The translations under genes were made by a program, and so were the position numbers. A model generated the notes under the pieces. That model saw only the letters and a list, made by a program, of their open reading frames with translations. It ran no database searches and had not been told where the DNA came from. Below are positions 46,757 through 58,202 of a DNA stretch of 64,000 nt, in pieces (position 1 is the first letter of the stretch; each line of letters begins with the position of its first letter). Source of the DNA: Anaspis maculata (Eukaryota; Arthropoda; Insecta; Coleoptera; Scraptiidae); contig OX421965.1 in assembly GCA_949128115.1 (NCBI GenBank), forward strand, positions 54,430,012 to 54,494,011, written 5' to 3'.

Positions 46757-47497
46757 CAGGGCCGGCAACAATAGTGGTGCTGACGTGCTCGAGCACCACA
46801 CGTAATCCGAAGAGGTGGTGCTGAGCACCACATGTCAAAAATGCAAAAATTGAAATTAGCACTCCAATTCATCAATTTCGGAAATTTTTGTTTTATTTTG
46901 AAAATTTTATTAATGTATTGTTACCTATATTATATAGTATATTTATTCCAATATGACGTGTACCTGAATAATAGTAATAATTAGAGAGATAATTAATGGA
47001 GTCTTGTCTTATCTTGTCTAATTGTCTTGTCATACGACTGGTTTTGTGGCACGACGACAAGCTTGCGAGGAGTGCTCCAAAGAAAGAAGTATGACAATAC
47101 GTCTTATTCGTCAGTGGTCTTATTAAACGAGTGTAATATACTATTTTATCTCCTGAACTCTGAAAATTCCCCAGAAATTGTCCATTCTGGCTGCGAAAAA
47201 TAGAAACGTTCGACAGGTGACACTGCCGTACTGACGTTCGCCTACCTTCTATTGACAATCAATTATTTCTATTGATGGTTGGAAAAGAGTTTAATAATAT
47301 TCTCCATTACAGCATTGTTCCCGATGTAATAATGAAGCCATTAGTAATGCAAAGTAAATAAAATAGTTTTTTTTGTAAGTTCCATTAATTTAACTTCAAA
47401 AAAAATTGCTTGCGACGCTAATACCCCCCCCCCAATCCTTTTTCTGAAATATTCAACAGTCAGCACCACACGTTAAAATCCAAAGTTGCCGGCCCTG
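46757..47497. mobile_element. Non-autonomous hAT element, 741 bp, 8-bp target duplication
   Basis: The ends CAGGGCCGGCAAC and GTTGCCGGCCCTG are a perfect 13-bp inverted repeat of hAT type. GTCTCTAT flanks both sides (46749-46756 and 47498-47505). The left arm of the host palindrome near 43852-43862 reads GGCATAGAGACCCAGCAGAG, the inverse of the uninterrupted site. Near the ends, GGTGGTGCTGAGCACCAC and GCACCACACGT make subterminal repeats. The interior has only short frames (46893-47258 on minus) and no transposase. Confidence 0.9.
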
Positions 47498-47866
47498 GTC
47501 TCTATGCCAATTTTCAGCCTTTTTCGCCGCCAACTGCGATCTGTACAGCGAAAAGAGACATTTTACCCCTCTCTCTAAAAAGACATGACTCTCACAATAA
47601 AAAGTTTTGAAATTCTCATATGTTGTTCAGCACGCTTTAGTAAGTGTGTATGCCAAATTTCAACTTCCTCCGAGCCAAACTGGATGTTTCCAGCAGAAAT
47701 GTGCATCGGATCTTTACCCCTAAAAAAAAACATGACGCGCACATGGGAAAGGTTGGGAATTTCAGTGGGATGTTCAGGACACCTTAGTGAGCCTGTATGC
47801 AAAAATTCAGCTCCTCTCCAGTTTTATTGAGGTTCGATCGATTTTTCGTCTAAAATTCCTGGGCTA

Positions 47867-49901
47867 TGCGTGATTTGAAAGGTTGGCGCAATGCTGAAGT
47901 CCACCAGCGTGCTAGAGAAACACTACTTGTAGAATTTATTTTCGAAAATAATGACCAATTTTCTTCTCTGTCATTGTTTTTATGAATATCCTGAGCCAAA
48001 CAAACTGATGAATTGATGACTGTCAAACACTACGGCTACGGCGCTCGATTGTTGTTTGTATTGAACGCCTGCCAAGAATTGTAAAGAAAAACTGTAAATT
48101 AATTGCACCGTTGCACATAATAATGCCGAAAAAAGTCTGGCGAAGGAAACCTCTAACGGTGCTAAAAGCGGAAGTAGTGGCCTACTACAAGAAGAATCAG
48201 GTTTTGATGCTAACACTTGCATAATTACAAACCACGTTGCAGACATATTCTATAAATAAATATGCATACTCAAAAACAATTATTGCAGAGTGTAAATATT
48301 CGAAAGAAGAGCGCTAATACACTTTTTTTGTTTTTGTTTTGGCAACATACTTTATTTGAATCATGAAGGGAACGCGCGATATTTTTACCATCGAATTACA
48401 AAACTCCAAATGCCAGACCAATTAAGCGGGACTTGTATAATTAAAGCGTTGTTTGATGCCTTGCGGCTACGAAAAAGCCTCCTCCGAAAATTTTGATTTA
48501 CGTCTGATTCACACGAATTTCCTTGGATTTAAATTAAAATTCACCCGTTTTTATAAAACTTGCTGGAACAAATCATAAAGTGCACCTTTTTTTAATCAAT
48601 GTGGTCCTTTACAACTTAATGTCAGCGTAGAAATAAAAATGGGACAACCTACTGCATAATACGGTGTTGTCCATAGCCATACAAAATAGGGTACATACTC
48701 TACTCTATGCTTTTAGGGGTTATTGACCAACAAACGAGCAGTCAGGTGTAACACCTGTACACATGCCGAAAAACGCCAGCTGGTCGATATTTGAGAGGAA
48801 GTACGATTACCTTCAACTGCATACCACTAGACTATGACACAGGAAGGTTAATTGAAATGTTCTTTCGCTACTGTTTTCTCAAAAGTGCGTGACCTTGATG
48901 AGGAGATTGAAATTTTCAAATGAAATAAAACTGAATTTTTTCACTTAGAATCCAAGACACCTATATCTACTAAAACTCTACAATTATACAAACTTGAAGA
49001 ATGTGTTGATTATCAGTTTGAAACGTATACTTAGCAGAGTAGAGTCTTCACCTTACTAAGTGGATACCTTATAGTACATACAACGATAGTAGGTAGTAGT
49101 TCTAGGTATGTAGTAGGTAGGTACCCATCAGACCTATGCCTAAGGTGTCAACCTCTTACTCACTTTTTAACAAGTGAAAACAGTAGGTAAATAGGAATAT
49201 AACGAATTCCATGTTAATTTCTTTCTACTCGACTCGCTTGATGTTTTTGTTTATTTGTGTCTCTTCCCATAAATTCCATAGGTGAAACACAATGCAAGTT
49301 TCAGTTGTTATTTTGTTGTATGTTATTGTTATTGAATAAGGACCATTTAACACGAAGAGAACTACTATCATAGTTCACACGCTGTTCACATTATTTTAAG
49401 TAGGTAGGTAGATACAGCCATTTCTAATTACTTTCAACATTTTATTTCATAGATGTTAGATGTTCTTAGATGTGGCGTACTCCTAGCCACCCCTGTGACA
49501 GGTCGTCATCTCTGGTCGTCCATGAAACGATGAAAAGCTCACTTGAACCATCTTCACTTAGTTTTCCACCGCATGAAAGGCAGTGAAATAAAATCAGATT
49601 GATGACCCCTTTTCTTTGGGCAGTGCTGTCTCCCTTATCATCGGTCAGAAACGAAACTTCGTGTGTCAAAACATGACCTTGACGTTTCCCCTCACTTTAT
49701 GACGTCACGGCAGAAAAAGACAACGAAAAATTGGAAACTCTGATTCAAAAATCGACTCCAAAGTTGACGTTATTCGAAGTGTGTTGAGACTGACTTTTGG
49801 CATATTATTTTATTGTGACAGTGACAGTCTAAACGCATTTGGAGTAACTAGTCAGCTTTAAAGTCGACTATGAAATTGACCGTCGCTTCAACTTCCCACC
49901 T
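47867..49901. other. Non-coding; one small candidate exon
   Basis: Bases 48123-48200 (+) open with MPKKVWRRKPLTVLKAEVVA and YYKKNQ, followed by CAG|GTTTTG, a weak donor-like site. The basic peptide could be an exon or transposase start, but there is no second piece to support it. Otherwise nothing recognised. Confidence 0.3.
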
Positions 49902-50028
49902 GGGGCCCTATTTTTGAAACAGGGGACAGAGTCCACATGTGTAGTTGCTAGGCAAGGGCCAATCATAGCTCTCCTTGCATAGCAACACCCCATGAGAACT
50001 TTGTTCCCCGTTTCAAGAATAAGGCCCC
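49902..50028. mobile_element. 127-bp palindromic MITE
   Basis: GGGGCCCTATTTTTGAAACA at 49902 is mirrored by TTTCAAGAATAAGGCCCC ending at 50028. The stem continues through GGGGACA. The ends resemble the GGCCCGTTTCATAAAAC ends of 10914-11043. Confidence 0.8.
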
Positions 50029-50079
50029 TGAAGTGCTTTTGGGGGTAACTATTGGAGTGGAACTTATATTAGTAATAAT

Positions 50080-50312
50080 GCCCGTATTCATAGTCGTTGT
50101 CAAGTGCACCTTGTTCAAGTATCACTTTCTATCAAGCTGTAACTCAAGTACGATTTCTCTTTCATGAACATATTTTTGGCTATTCCCATGAAATAGTATT
50201 TCTCTAGGAAAGCCGAAGTTATGTCTATGAAACAGAATTCGTACTTGAGTTACAGCTTGATTGAAAGTGGTACTTGGACAAGGTGCACTTGACAACGACT
50301 ATGAATACGGGC
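50080..50312. mobile_element. 233-bp palindromic MITE with ATAAT target duplication
   Basis: GCCCGTATTCATAGTCGTTG at 50080 is mirrored by CAACGACTATGAATACGGGC ending at 50312. The stem of about 75 bp includes TCAAGTGCACCTTGT and AGCTGTAACTCAAGTACGA. ATAAT flanks both sides (50075-50079 and 50313-50317). The high arm similarity suggests a fairly recent insertion. Confidence 0.9.
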
Positions 50313-50317
50313 ATAAT

Positions 50318-51345
50318 TGTGATGTGTCAGATATATCGTTTTATCGGGAGACAGGGATAGCTCTGCATTACGCCTAAATATTCATATCCTCAAATTACGA
50401 CTACATTTTCGAATAACTGGGCGAAAACAAAATCAAGAATTGCAGTGCGTTGCGTCTTCTGATGATTGCGTTATTCAAAACTCTTTTAGATTGCCCACTT
50501 CCTGGCGCCTGCGGAAAAGCCGTTTACGAAACTGAAAATTAGTCATTGACATCAACATCGATGTGGAACTTTTACAAAACTTTTCTTCGATATTTTGATG
50601 CGGATGACGGTGCGGAGTAATTTGTAATGCAAATTTGTTAAACAACGATCGATGAAAGCGCAAAGTTAAATTAAAGTTTTTTTGACAGACACAAGGAGAA
50701 TCCCGACATTAACAAGAAAAGTTCGAAATTGAAAGCATCACGTCAGAAGTTCTGCCATTCTTAGCGCTAGGTATAAGGGTTTTTGTCTTCAATTTAAATT
50801 CATCACCAAACAGTCGATCTCTCATCAAAATCAATAAACTTGCCTGGTAATGAATCACAAATTTAGCCGCTTTATTTCTCCAAGCCTTAAGACCCATTAG
50901 GATAGGGAATCGCCCGAGGACTCTCATTTGCATTGAATTCGTCCAATGCAATAATGCAACACCTCATCCGAATGGGCCTAATTAAATGTGAATATTGTTC
51001 TCTATACATACATATAAATAATTAATTCATAGGTAATTTGATAAGTCAGTTGGAATTTATACATAGAGTTGAATTTTAAATTTAGAACATATGGTGTTTG
51101 AAAATTCTGATGCAATCCTTGAGTGCGGATAATGCGATATCCTTTGCCCATCTGGTCGATACATTGAATAACTGACAGAAATTTGTGATAAAAAATTTGG
51201 GAATGGTTCCCCGAGCTCCTATGAACGGTCGACAGTCGCGTTTGGCGTATCAACCCAATTTCGCGCCTCAAAAATTCTGACAGAAATGAAACTGGAAAAT
51301 TAAAATGTTCTATTTCTTATCTTAGTAATTTTTTTTGTTTCGAAT
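50318..51345. other. Non-coding, nothing recognised
   Basis: Short frames only, none with a domain. Confidence 0.45.
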
Positions 51346-51720
51346 ATGTTTCTTACTGTTGAAAATGGAGAGAGGCAAACTATTTACTTGGAAGAGGGGG
51401 CAACAAAAAATGTTCTGCCGTACTTCAGCAATTTGTATGTCTTCATATTGTGGAAATTTTTGGGAAGAGGGGGTATTTTGATCAAGCGGCCTCCTTAAAA
51501 TCGAAAAATTCTCGCCTGCGGCGCTACTGGGGGTGTTCACTCCCTTGAGCCCCGTTTGTTTTTTGCGTATCGATGGGGGGCAACAAAACTGTATTTTATA
51601 CCCCATAAGAAAGCCTAGATCAGGCACTGCTGGCCATCCTATTGGCTGGTGCGTAGCAACTATCAGCGTGATAAATTTAATCCGCTTGAAAAATTTTGGT
51701 GGAACCGGAGGTTGAAGCTG
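51346..51720. mobile_element. Fragment related to the 56838-58194 hAT element
   Basis: CTCGCCTGCGGCGCT and GTTCACTCCCTTGAGCCCCG match TTCGCCTGCGGCGCT and GTTCACTTCCTTGGGGCGC near 58086-58145. No complete ends are seen, so it is a relict. Confidence 0.5.
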
Positions 51721-51869
51721 GAGCTTGTTTATTTATGACTGAATCTAAGACAAAAGGACAAAACTGTGGTTGTGTTCCAATAATTATTGACATCATATTC
51801 AAGACAGATTGAACTTCTGGCAACGGATCATTCGATAAGTCAAATTTCTACTTTGACACGCTGTACCTA

Positions 51870-52963
51870 TGGACAGGGAGCTGGTGCCTCAAAACTTACG
51901 TCATAAGGTACATGATTTCAACCCTGTAGGTCTAATGTGCGTTGATAAGGTTGTAAAAATTGCTTTGTCTTACATATCAGACCGGAGGCTTTGGGCTGGT
52001 ATGATCTTGTCAATTTTAGAAAAAATGGCTAAAAATTTACGTCATAAGATACATGAATGAAACTAACTGGATTTTGTGTGGGAACATCCCCTTTATAGAA
52101 TATCTGATCAAAATGGACAACATTTTTGGGGGCTTTCGATCCATAGGACAAGTTTAAAATTTTCAAAAAAAGATCAAAATTTATCAATTTTTCCACAAGC
52201 GTTTGTTGACTAACCCACTAATCCTGGGTTCCACAGAAAAAATAATACGAGATCAGTTGATTCGCGATTTTGTTTGTCAATTTGTAGCTTACTGATCAAT
52301 AGAAATGCTTGTTTATCTGTCAATAACGGAAAGATGTTGGGTTCAGTACAGATTTCGGGCATTTTTTGTGGTTAATCGCCTAGCATTTAGCAGAAAAAAG
52401 TTCAGTTGATCTGCAATCAGCCTTGATCGCTGATCATCTTTTTTGTGGAACTCATGGTAAGTGTGATATATTTGTAATCAGGATGAAAGACGGAATCGAT
52501 TTCCATGTTGAAATACAGGGTGTACGATTTAAGAAAAATTTTTCGATGTTGCACCCTGTAAGCGATGTACCATTAAAAATTTTCGTGGACAGATTTGAAA
52601 CCTGAGTAAAAAATATGTAAGAATCGTTTTTCATTCCTGAAATTAGGAGGAGGTAAATTTTGACCTTTTTTGAAAATTTCAAACTTGTCTTATGGACCGA
52701 GAGCGCCCAAAAATTTTGTCTTATGACTCCATTTTTGATCAAGGGGATGTTCTCACACAAAAGCCCGTTGGTTTCATTCATGTACCTTATGACGTGAATT
52801 TTTGACATTTTTTGAAAACTGACAAGCCTATACCAGCCTAAAGCCCCCGGTCTGACATGTAAGACAAAGCAATTTTTAACAACCTTATCAACGCACATTA
52901 GACCTACAGGGTTAAAATCGTGTACCTTATGACGTAAGTTTTGAGGCACCAGCTCCCTGTCCA
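51870..52963. mobile_element. 1094-bp foldback with 3-bp target duplication, copy 2
   Basis: TGGACAGGGAGCTGGTGCCT at 51870 and its inverse ending at 52963 are flanked by CTA on both sides (51867-51869 and 52964-52966). The arms match copy 1 at 21765-22646. The 182-residue minus frame 52452-53000 is an arm reading frame equivalent to the one at 21834-22121 and has no known domain. The copy is longer because of the 236-bp insertion at 52222. Confidence 0.9.
52222..52457. mobile_element. 236-bp MITE with TAA target duplication (Harbinger-like)
   Basis: TAA flanks the block (52219-52221 and 52458-52460). The ends TCCTGGGTTCCACAGAAAA and TTTTTTGTGGAACTCATGG are imperfect inverted repeats. Copy 1 of the host foldback has ATCACACTTAGTGGGTTAGT near 22288, the inverse of the site without the insert. 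A 3-bp TAA duplication suits PIF/Harbinger-type insertion. Confidence 0.8.
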
Positions 52964-52966
52964 CTA

Positions 52967-55900
52967 CATTGAATCCCTTATTGTAAAACAAACTGAACAA
53001 GTGGCATGAACATAAACGCGCTTTACGTCCTGCAAGAACTTCCCGTTCTGGGTCACTGTCAGTTCCCGGAATTCTCCCGTTTGGGTTGTTCTACTTGTTC
53101 TTGCCATATTATACCTTGAAGTTTACCCAACCCAGTTCCCGACGCTGCTTGCTGCCTACGTTCATCAGGAAGAAGATTTTCACCACATTATCACGTTGCA
53201 TTGTTATCGGCAAGCACCAGTAATTAAGTAAAGCTACGATTCGAGCACTTGTTGTTGCTGAAGAACTCAGAACTTTAATTAAGCAAACAATGCAGAGGCT
53301 AAGGCAAGTGTCGGCTGAAAAGGATCGTCCATAATTAAAATACTAACTTAATTAGATCCCAGACTAGCGAGCAATTTGCTGCACAAAATCAGTTTCCGCG
53401 AGCATTCTAAATACTAATGAAGTTACCCGGGGCCCTTTACTCGAAATGATTTGCATTCATTTGAACTTCAACTGTTGCAGCCAGCGGGCGCGAAATTTAT
53501 GTTAAAGCGGTTTTAGCCGTGATATTTTAGGATAAGTACAAATTTCGTACAAATGTGATACAATACGAGTGCATCAGCTTCTTTTTGTTGTTTTTTCCAC
53601 ACGTTATTAACATCGTGGCCGAAATTGTCTTTCACGGATGATACAACACAATGATAGAATTGAATTAGGTCTGCAGTTGCAGTTTCCCACCATTCTCGAG
53701 TCGGTTGTTATGAATTTTCAAAGTTTTTCCTGGCCGCCGCCACCTGGGCTTGGCTGTTCGCTCGGCTTTTGGCCCATTAAATTTTCTAAGCAACCAAACC
53801 GGTACGTTTTTGTTACGAATGTATCTATGTCAAAGTGACAACATGGATGCAGATTTCGATGAGTATTCTTTTGTGTGTCTTCTTGCATCATTTAAGGCAG
53901 CAGTGCGCCTTGATCCATTGTATCTTCAAGTGTTGTTTGGGGCTCCATAAATCCCCTTCTGTTTTCTGTAGCTTCAACATCTTCAATATGCCCATTCCGT
54001 TGGCGTATACGTGCAAGCTCCAATGTGTGCAGTTCCCTTGCATGATTCGGTACCAGGGCCCTATGGTGTCTTCCTGCCGTTCAAAGTCCTGATGGGGCTC
54101 CCATTTGTGACTCTCAGTCGCAGATTCTGCCGTTCAGGCCTTCAGGCCAAAGCGACGCCCTTGTGTCTTCTTGGGTTGGTTGAAGCCGTATAGGCTCCCT
54201 GGTGTCTACGGGTGTTTCTTGGAGCCCCACTGAGCTGCCTCTCGTTTTTTTCACTCTTCAGAACTATTATGCCGTCAAGTGTGGTTCGAACCTACCCTTC
54301 TGATAGGCTCGAAGCCTTATTTTACATGTCGTTTGGAGCCCTGAAGTGCAAATAGTAAGAACTCTGCCCCAGAGGTATTCAACTTGTCAACCGATTTTCA
54401 CCAATTATTTTTAAAACAATAGCTAATTGGTTCTTGAATAATTTCCAACCATTTTTTGTCCAATTTCCCGATTTTTTTGGCTGGAAAACAATCTTCTCTC
54501 TATGAAATTGAATGTTCTGACGGATGGGGTTCTACAGCGCCAGCTCCTTGAAACTCCTTGAAGCGCAGCGCTTTATGGTGAGGTGATGTGTGTATCGAGG
54601 TGTGTATGCAAGTAAGATTTTCTGGATGGCCGTTCGACTTGGTCGATTTTTTCTTTAATTTCACAACCAAGTGATATGTGGTCGTGCAGATTGAACTGTT
54701 CTGCCACGATAACTACCTACCTACCGAATTGTTGATCGGATCAAATCAAAATCTATCACACAGATGCAGTAAGGGTCCCATATCAAGCTTGTGTAATTTG
54801 ACCACGATGTCCAAAGTAGAAACAAAAAATTCAATAAGATTCTTGAGATTTAGCAACAATTAGCTTCCTAGTTCTAACTTTTGAATTTTTCCATAAGCTT
54901 GGGAACCTAACCTCTAACTTGTTTAGTAGGCTCAACAATGGATACAGGGTGCTTGCTCAACGCTCAACTCAGTAGAATTTTTTCATCAATTTCCAAATCA
55001 ATCCTTCCCTTCCCGAAGGGACGCCTATATCAAAATCATTACTGACGTCTCTGGATACCGCCGGGAAAGCTTTGTGTCGCCCCACAACAGATTTTTTTCT
55101 ATGCGATCACAATACTTTTCCTTTTTATGTTGGAGGGAGACCGGGGAGGGGGAATAGTTTTAATTGTATTTCTGAGTGGTGCATGTTTCTGTGTTCATGG
55201 CAGATAATAAGGATATTAGGTTCGTGTGCGGATCAACGTGTTTTGGAATTGCAGTGTTCAACAATAGCATGCAATTTTGTCTTTTACATTAGGTATAGAA
55301 TCAATATCCCTTACACCGAAAATAAAAATTTCATTAAACAATACGACGTTAATATAGTACCTAATGTGGAGAGTAGTTCAGTTCTCCGACCCTGTTTTAA
55401 TGACTTCGCATCCCGTTTTTACTGGCGATATTTTCTCATTCCAGTTAGGTACAGCAATTTTGTTCAAATGCAAATACGAACCAAGAAATAAGGCGGACTT
55501 CTTTGTGCGCGTCCTGGCGTAAAAAAAGAACGCAATAAAAATGCAAAAATTCAGCTCGGGTCATTAAATTACATGCCCTGAAAGCTGAAAGTGACAGTCT
55601 CAGTTTTTGAATTCTAATTATCGTTTCCCACAAAGCCCCGTGCTTAAAGCCACGAGAAAGCTCCCACGGAGTCTTACGTCTCGTCATTGTTTCTGGAGCA
55701 AGAAAAAAGACAAGCCGTTTGTAAAGCAAACTGTTGATGTTGTATATCCATGCCTATACCTGCTAGTCCTGCTACTTCCACAATACCAGGAACTTTGATC
55801 TTATGTAGTGATGCTTTGCAGCAAAGAATTCTTATTTTTATTTTCACTTGCAATTGTTATTCAGTCCGAAAGAGCGGAGGAGTTTGGTCGCTGAAGAGTA

Positions 55901-56829
55901 CCGTAATGCGCTGTTGGGTTGATGACCTTTAAAAAAGCCTCAGCTTCGTTCTTTTGTTGCCGGTCTGATATTAGGCAGGTATGCAGAGTTCTTTTTCTGG
56001 CATTATTCTAATCATTTTCGAAATATGGTTTGATTGAAGCCTGGACAAGATTATACGATATTCTGCAAAAAAAAAACTACGAAAAAGGATGAAATCACGA
56101 ACTGGCGTCAATTGAAATTGAAAATCCCCACGTGTGCTATTAGCAGAAGATTATCTAGCGTTTCTCACTCGAAGCAGGAAGCGTTCCTCGTTCCAATTCC
56201 CATGAAACTAAAGCAGTGCACCAGGATTGCACTTGGGAATCCGTCCATATTGGCATTCGGTATGTACTCGTTAATAAAGCTAACCGTAGGTTCTACCTAC
56301 TGCCAGTAATAATAATAATAATAATGATTAAATCAATTCGATTCTTTTTCCTTGTGTGCTACTTCTACTGCGGTGCTCAGCTATATTGTAGATTACCCCT
56401 TGTTACGCAAGGAGCATTTTAAAAATCACGAACAGAGCAAGAAGAAAATGAGTTAACAAATTAATTTAGCAAAGACATGGTTACATTCCAAGCTTCCTTG
56501 GCACCTGAACCCCTGCCGGAGAAGTTAACATAAAGTATAAACTACGGGAGGTAATTGCTCTGCATAACTCGAAAGATGTCATAAGAAGCGTGGCTGTGAG
56601 CTTTATTGGCAGTTTTTCTTTTGTGCTCGCAATTCCCAAAGTTTCACCTGTATATCATTTTACTAGGTAGGTACATAATAATTCTGCCAAAGTCGTATTT
56701 GCAAATTTATTAGTGTCTCCGATCCCATGTGGTTACTTTTTCTACATGAGTGTATATTCAGAGAATCAGATGCCAGATGCTCAATGTTACAGTTTTTAGC
56801 GCATTTTTTCCATGAAAATTACGATCATG
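52967..56829. other. Non-coding, nothing certain
   Basis: Frames at 53638-54193 (three overlapping on plus), 55072-55491 (+) and 56034-56309 (+) show no domain. In the first group a Pro-rich stretch is followed by AACCG|GTACGT, a donor-like site at about 53800, but I see no matching acceptor or homology. Confidence 0.35.
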
Positions 56830-56837
56830 CATTCAGC

Positions 56838-58194
56838 CAGTGCCGTAACTAGGGCGTGGCGAAGGTGGCATTTGCCACAGGCGCAAAAATTCCAGGGGCG
56901 CAAAATTCAGCTTGAGTACCTAATACTTTTTACAAATTTGTTTCAATTTTCATTTCAAATTTTTACCTGAACCTATATCTACTTCTACCTACAACTTCAC
57001 TAACTTTCTAAATGAAACAATCAAAAGCGGCTTTTTCTACCACCTTTTCATGACATGATCCAAAACAGCCATAAAACGGATAAAATTGAAGAGCACGGCG
57101 CTACAGGAAGTAGCAATCATGCTGAGGATGAGGCAGCGCTCGCGCTCGGCGCTCGGCGCCCTCCGTCAACGCTGGTCGGTCTAGGTGCTTTTCGAGCTCC
57201 AGCCTGACTATTACCACATGTATTTACTTGCAATTTGCACCAAATAAATACAAGAGCGCCGAACCAGTCGGAGATAAGGCCTCTCTATATTTTGCAAAAA
57301 AATTTCATCTCAAATGCAACAACTGAGGCTTGTCAAGTCGTATTTGCGCCCTTTGTCGGCCAAGAAAGAATAACAAAGATATCATCTCTACTTTCAATCG
57401 ATGAAACAGCTACGTCAAGCTTGAATTTTGTGGAATTATAGACATATTTTTTTAATCGAAATCTAGAAAAGTTCAGCTTAGTGGTTGAAGTTTCAAGATT
57501 TTTTTCATTTCCCATTTTTCTTCGTCATAAAATTTATCTTCAGTTACTTACTTGGGTATTTGAAAATGGAGAAGCAACGTGCATCTTTTTCCATTTTGAT
57601 TATAAATATTTTGTCAATAACTTGACAAGTTTTGTTTTGTTGTTCAAATTTCAACTTTATTATCCTATAGGGACTACTAGTATTCTGTCAACTTTTTTGT
57701 TTAAAAAGATTATCGCTTTGTCTTAATGTTTTTATTTCTGGGTTGAGAAGCTTGACTGCAAAAGAATGGACGGCCGGGAGTTAAAAAAATTCTTCTAGGA
57801 GCCGAATGAGTTTATTCACCTATTTTTCATGGGAGATTGAGTGAAAGATTTTAAAAATATGTTTTTCTAGGAGCCGAATGAGTTTATTATTGATTTCACC
57901 TATTTTTTGAAAGATCGAGTGAAAGATTTTAAAAATATGATAATTATTTTATTGGCCATCTTTAATTTTTCTATAGATAATTGTGTTCCCATTGTCATCA
58001 AAAATCTGGAGGAGGAGAAAATGGAAGCCTCCGGCCTAAATTTGCGATTATTATTAGGATTATTATTATTATTATCTAAGGAAATTTTCGCCTGCGGCGC
58101 TCTAGCCTGGCCTGGCCTCCTTGGGTTGTTCACTTCCTTGGGGCGCACAATTGCTACATTGCCACAGGCGCCAACAAGCCTAGTTACGGCACTG
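56838..58194. mobile_element. hAT element, 1357 bp, 8-bp target duplication
   Basis: CAGTGCCGTAACTAGG at 56838 and its exact inverse ending at 58194 are flanked on both sides by CATTCAGC (56830-56837 and 58195-58202). Subterminal GCCACAGGCGC also pairs with the other end. An 8-bp duplication with CAGNGNCG-type ends identifies hAT. The interior is mostly non-coding with one possible transposase relict. ORFs 57900-58247 (-) and 57907-58254 (+) overlap on opposite strands and cross the right end, so neither is a real gene. Confidence 0.9.
57364..57441 (+). pseudogene. Possible hAT dimerisation-domain relict
   Basis: The frame reads ERITKISSLLSIDETATSS then LNFVEL and stops. Its spacing of Arg, Leu and SI(E/D) resembles the end of hAT transposases (RL..L..LSIE......D...LI). 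The location inside an hAT element supports this. The stretch is short and cut by a stop. Confidence 0.35.
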
Positions 58195-58202
58195 CATTCA
58201 GC

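Larger units (their letters stand above)
43501..47866. mobile_element. 4.37-kb palindrome with about 1.5-kb arms
   Basis: TAGCCCAGGAATTTTAG at 43501 is mirrored exactly at 47850-47866. The arms (43501-about 45005 and about 45605-47866, the latter enlarged by a 741-bp insertion) pair nearly throughout. Anchors are CATCCAGTTTGGCTCGGAGG, GCTGTACAGATCGCAGTTGG, GTGAATGGGAGAGTTTGGGA (or inverse), the tRNA-like head, CCTGTTGGCAGATTTTTCAG, GTTGCCTTTGTGGTGGTG and GCGCGGAGGCG. Reading frames in the two arms encode matching peptides (for example 43747-44061 and 46547-46774), as expected of copies. The loop (about 45005-45605) has no known domain. The ends match the 34541-38001 element, so it is probably a non-autonomous relative. 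Confidence 0.85.

Noticed and set aside
52452..53000. 182-residue ORF on minus as a gene
   Set aside because: It lies within a foldback arm, its counterpart arm encodes related peptides, and it runs through the 3-bp-flanked end of the element. It looks like transposon sequence rather than a host gene.
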